Below, one piece after another: positions 5,571 to 5,787 of a DNA stretch of 5,787 nt; position 1 is the first letter of the stretch; each line of letters opens with the position of its first letter. The notes under the pieces were generated by a model. The model had not been told where the DNA came from, ran no database searches, and saw nothing but the letters and a program-made list of their open reading frames with translations. The position numbers and the translations under genes were made by a program. The DNA comes from an uncultured Ruminococcus sp. (GTDB taxonomy: Bacteria > Bacillota > Clostridia > Oscillospirales > Ruminococcaceae), in assembly GCA_946612185.1 (NCBI GenBank), contig CAMOEP010000167.1, forward strand, positions 1 through 5,787, read 5' to 3'.

Positions 5571-5787
5571 AGCAGGGCAACGGCATTTACTTTCCATGAT
5601 ACATTTTCCGCCATACAGGAAAGCTGCCGTCAGCCGTGAAAATGTGGACGACGGACAAACAAGCCGGCGAGAGAAAGCGTGCTATTTCGACAGATAAATT
5701 CCAGAAAACGGTGCCGGGAAAAATCGGCAAAGGAGGGGAAAAAGGGGGTTCAGGAAAGGGGGAGTCCAGAGGGGAAAACCTAAGGGG
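5571..5787. other. Intergenic region with alternative inverted repeats, no convincing gene
   Basis: No gene is supported here. A minus-strand frame is open from the right edge to a TAA at 5589-5587 (67 codons). It has no start inside the window, and its first 25 residues are a Pro/Phe/Ser-rich string that simply reads C- and T-runs. Several inverted repeats compete with one another: ACGGCA (5580-5585) with TGCCGT (5625-5630), TTTCC (5591-5595 or 5605-5609) with GGAAA (5618-5622), ACATTTTC (5601-5608) with GAAAATGT (5638-5645), and CCGTC (5627-5631) with GACGG (5650-5654). The region could be an interspersed repeat, a structured RNA, or the end of an upstream minus-strand unit. Confidence 0.45.
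5735..5787 (+). repeat. Array of five G-tracts, possible G-quadruplex or degenerate short repeat
   Basis: The plus strand carries five runs of four or five G at 5735-5738, 5744-5748, 5758-5762, 5771-5774 and 5784-5787. They are separated by purine-rich spacers of 5, 9, 8 and 9 bases. The last four runs start 13 or 14 bases apart, which suggests a degenerate tandem unit. The spacers are longer than in classical tight G-quadruplexes, but the G4-G5 runs could still fold. The array reaches the right edge, so its full extent is unknown. Confidence 0.5.

Noticed and set aside
5443..5697. Plus-strand open frame of 84 codons over the amidohydrolase start
   Set aside because: It covers the amidohydrolase ribosome binding site and the consensus promoter in antisense. 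No plus-strand ribosome binding site or protein motif is evident.
5587..5787. Minus-strand frame open from the right edge, 67 codons, as a truncated gene
   Set aside because: There is no start in the window, the N-terminal part is a Pro/Phe/Ser string produced by C/T-runs, and no motif is recognisable. I kept it only as a remark under the intergenic region.
1..5787. CRISPR array, insertion sequence, tRNA/rRNA or phage genes
   Set aside because: I saw no spaced direct repeats of array type, no transposase motif, no cloverleaf or rRNA segment, and no phage-like protein on either strand.

Overview
The window looks like part of a Gram-positive Clostridia chromosome, most likely an anaerobic gut or rumen Ruminococcus/Oscillospiraceae-type organism. 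The reasons are its GC content (about half by eye), strong AGGAG-type ribosome binding sites, sigma-A type promoters, two lipoproteins with clear lipoboxes, and a CotH-domain lipoprotein next to a lipoprotein nuclease of the NRCH type common in Firmicutes. The genus is an inference from protein style, not from a marker gene.

Layout. At the left is one plus-strand gene (115-1425) encoding two complete class I SAM-dependent methyltransferase domains in one chain. It converges on a minus-strand block, and the two are separated by one near-perfect bidirectional terminator (1427-1461). The minus strand, read right to left, holds two transcription units. Unit 1 starts at a perfect-consensus promoter (5525-5553). 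It encodes a TIM-barrel amidohydrolase (4668-5477) and then, 12 bases later, hypoxanthine phosphoribosyltransferase (4107-4655), and ends at a hairpin plus T-tract (4071-4098). Unit 2 starts at an extended -10 promoter (4031-4059) just beyond that terminator. It encodes a CotH-domain lipoprotein with a GTG start (2417-4000) and a lipoprotein DNA/RNA non-specific endonuclease (1464-2420), joined by an ATGA stop/start overlap.

How the genes fit together. Unit 2 appears to place a CotH-type protein kinase domain and a nuclease on the outer face of the membrane from one coupled message. Unit 1 is cytoplasmic and includes purine salvage. A link in which the surface nuclease feeds nucleobases to Hpt is possible, but only adjacency supports it. 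The methyltransferase has no assignable substrate.

The right end (5571-5787) has no convincing gene. It contains several mutually exclusive inverted repeats and a run of five G-tracts spaced 9-14 bases apart. The left end (1-114) is a leader or the tail of an upstream gene. I found no tRNA, rRNA, CRISPR array, insertion sequence or phage gene. The least ordinary items are the coupled CotH/nuclease lipoprotein pair, the gapless tandem methyltransferase, and the structured G-tract region at the right edge.
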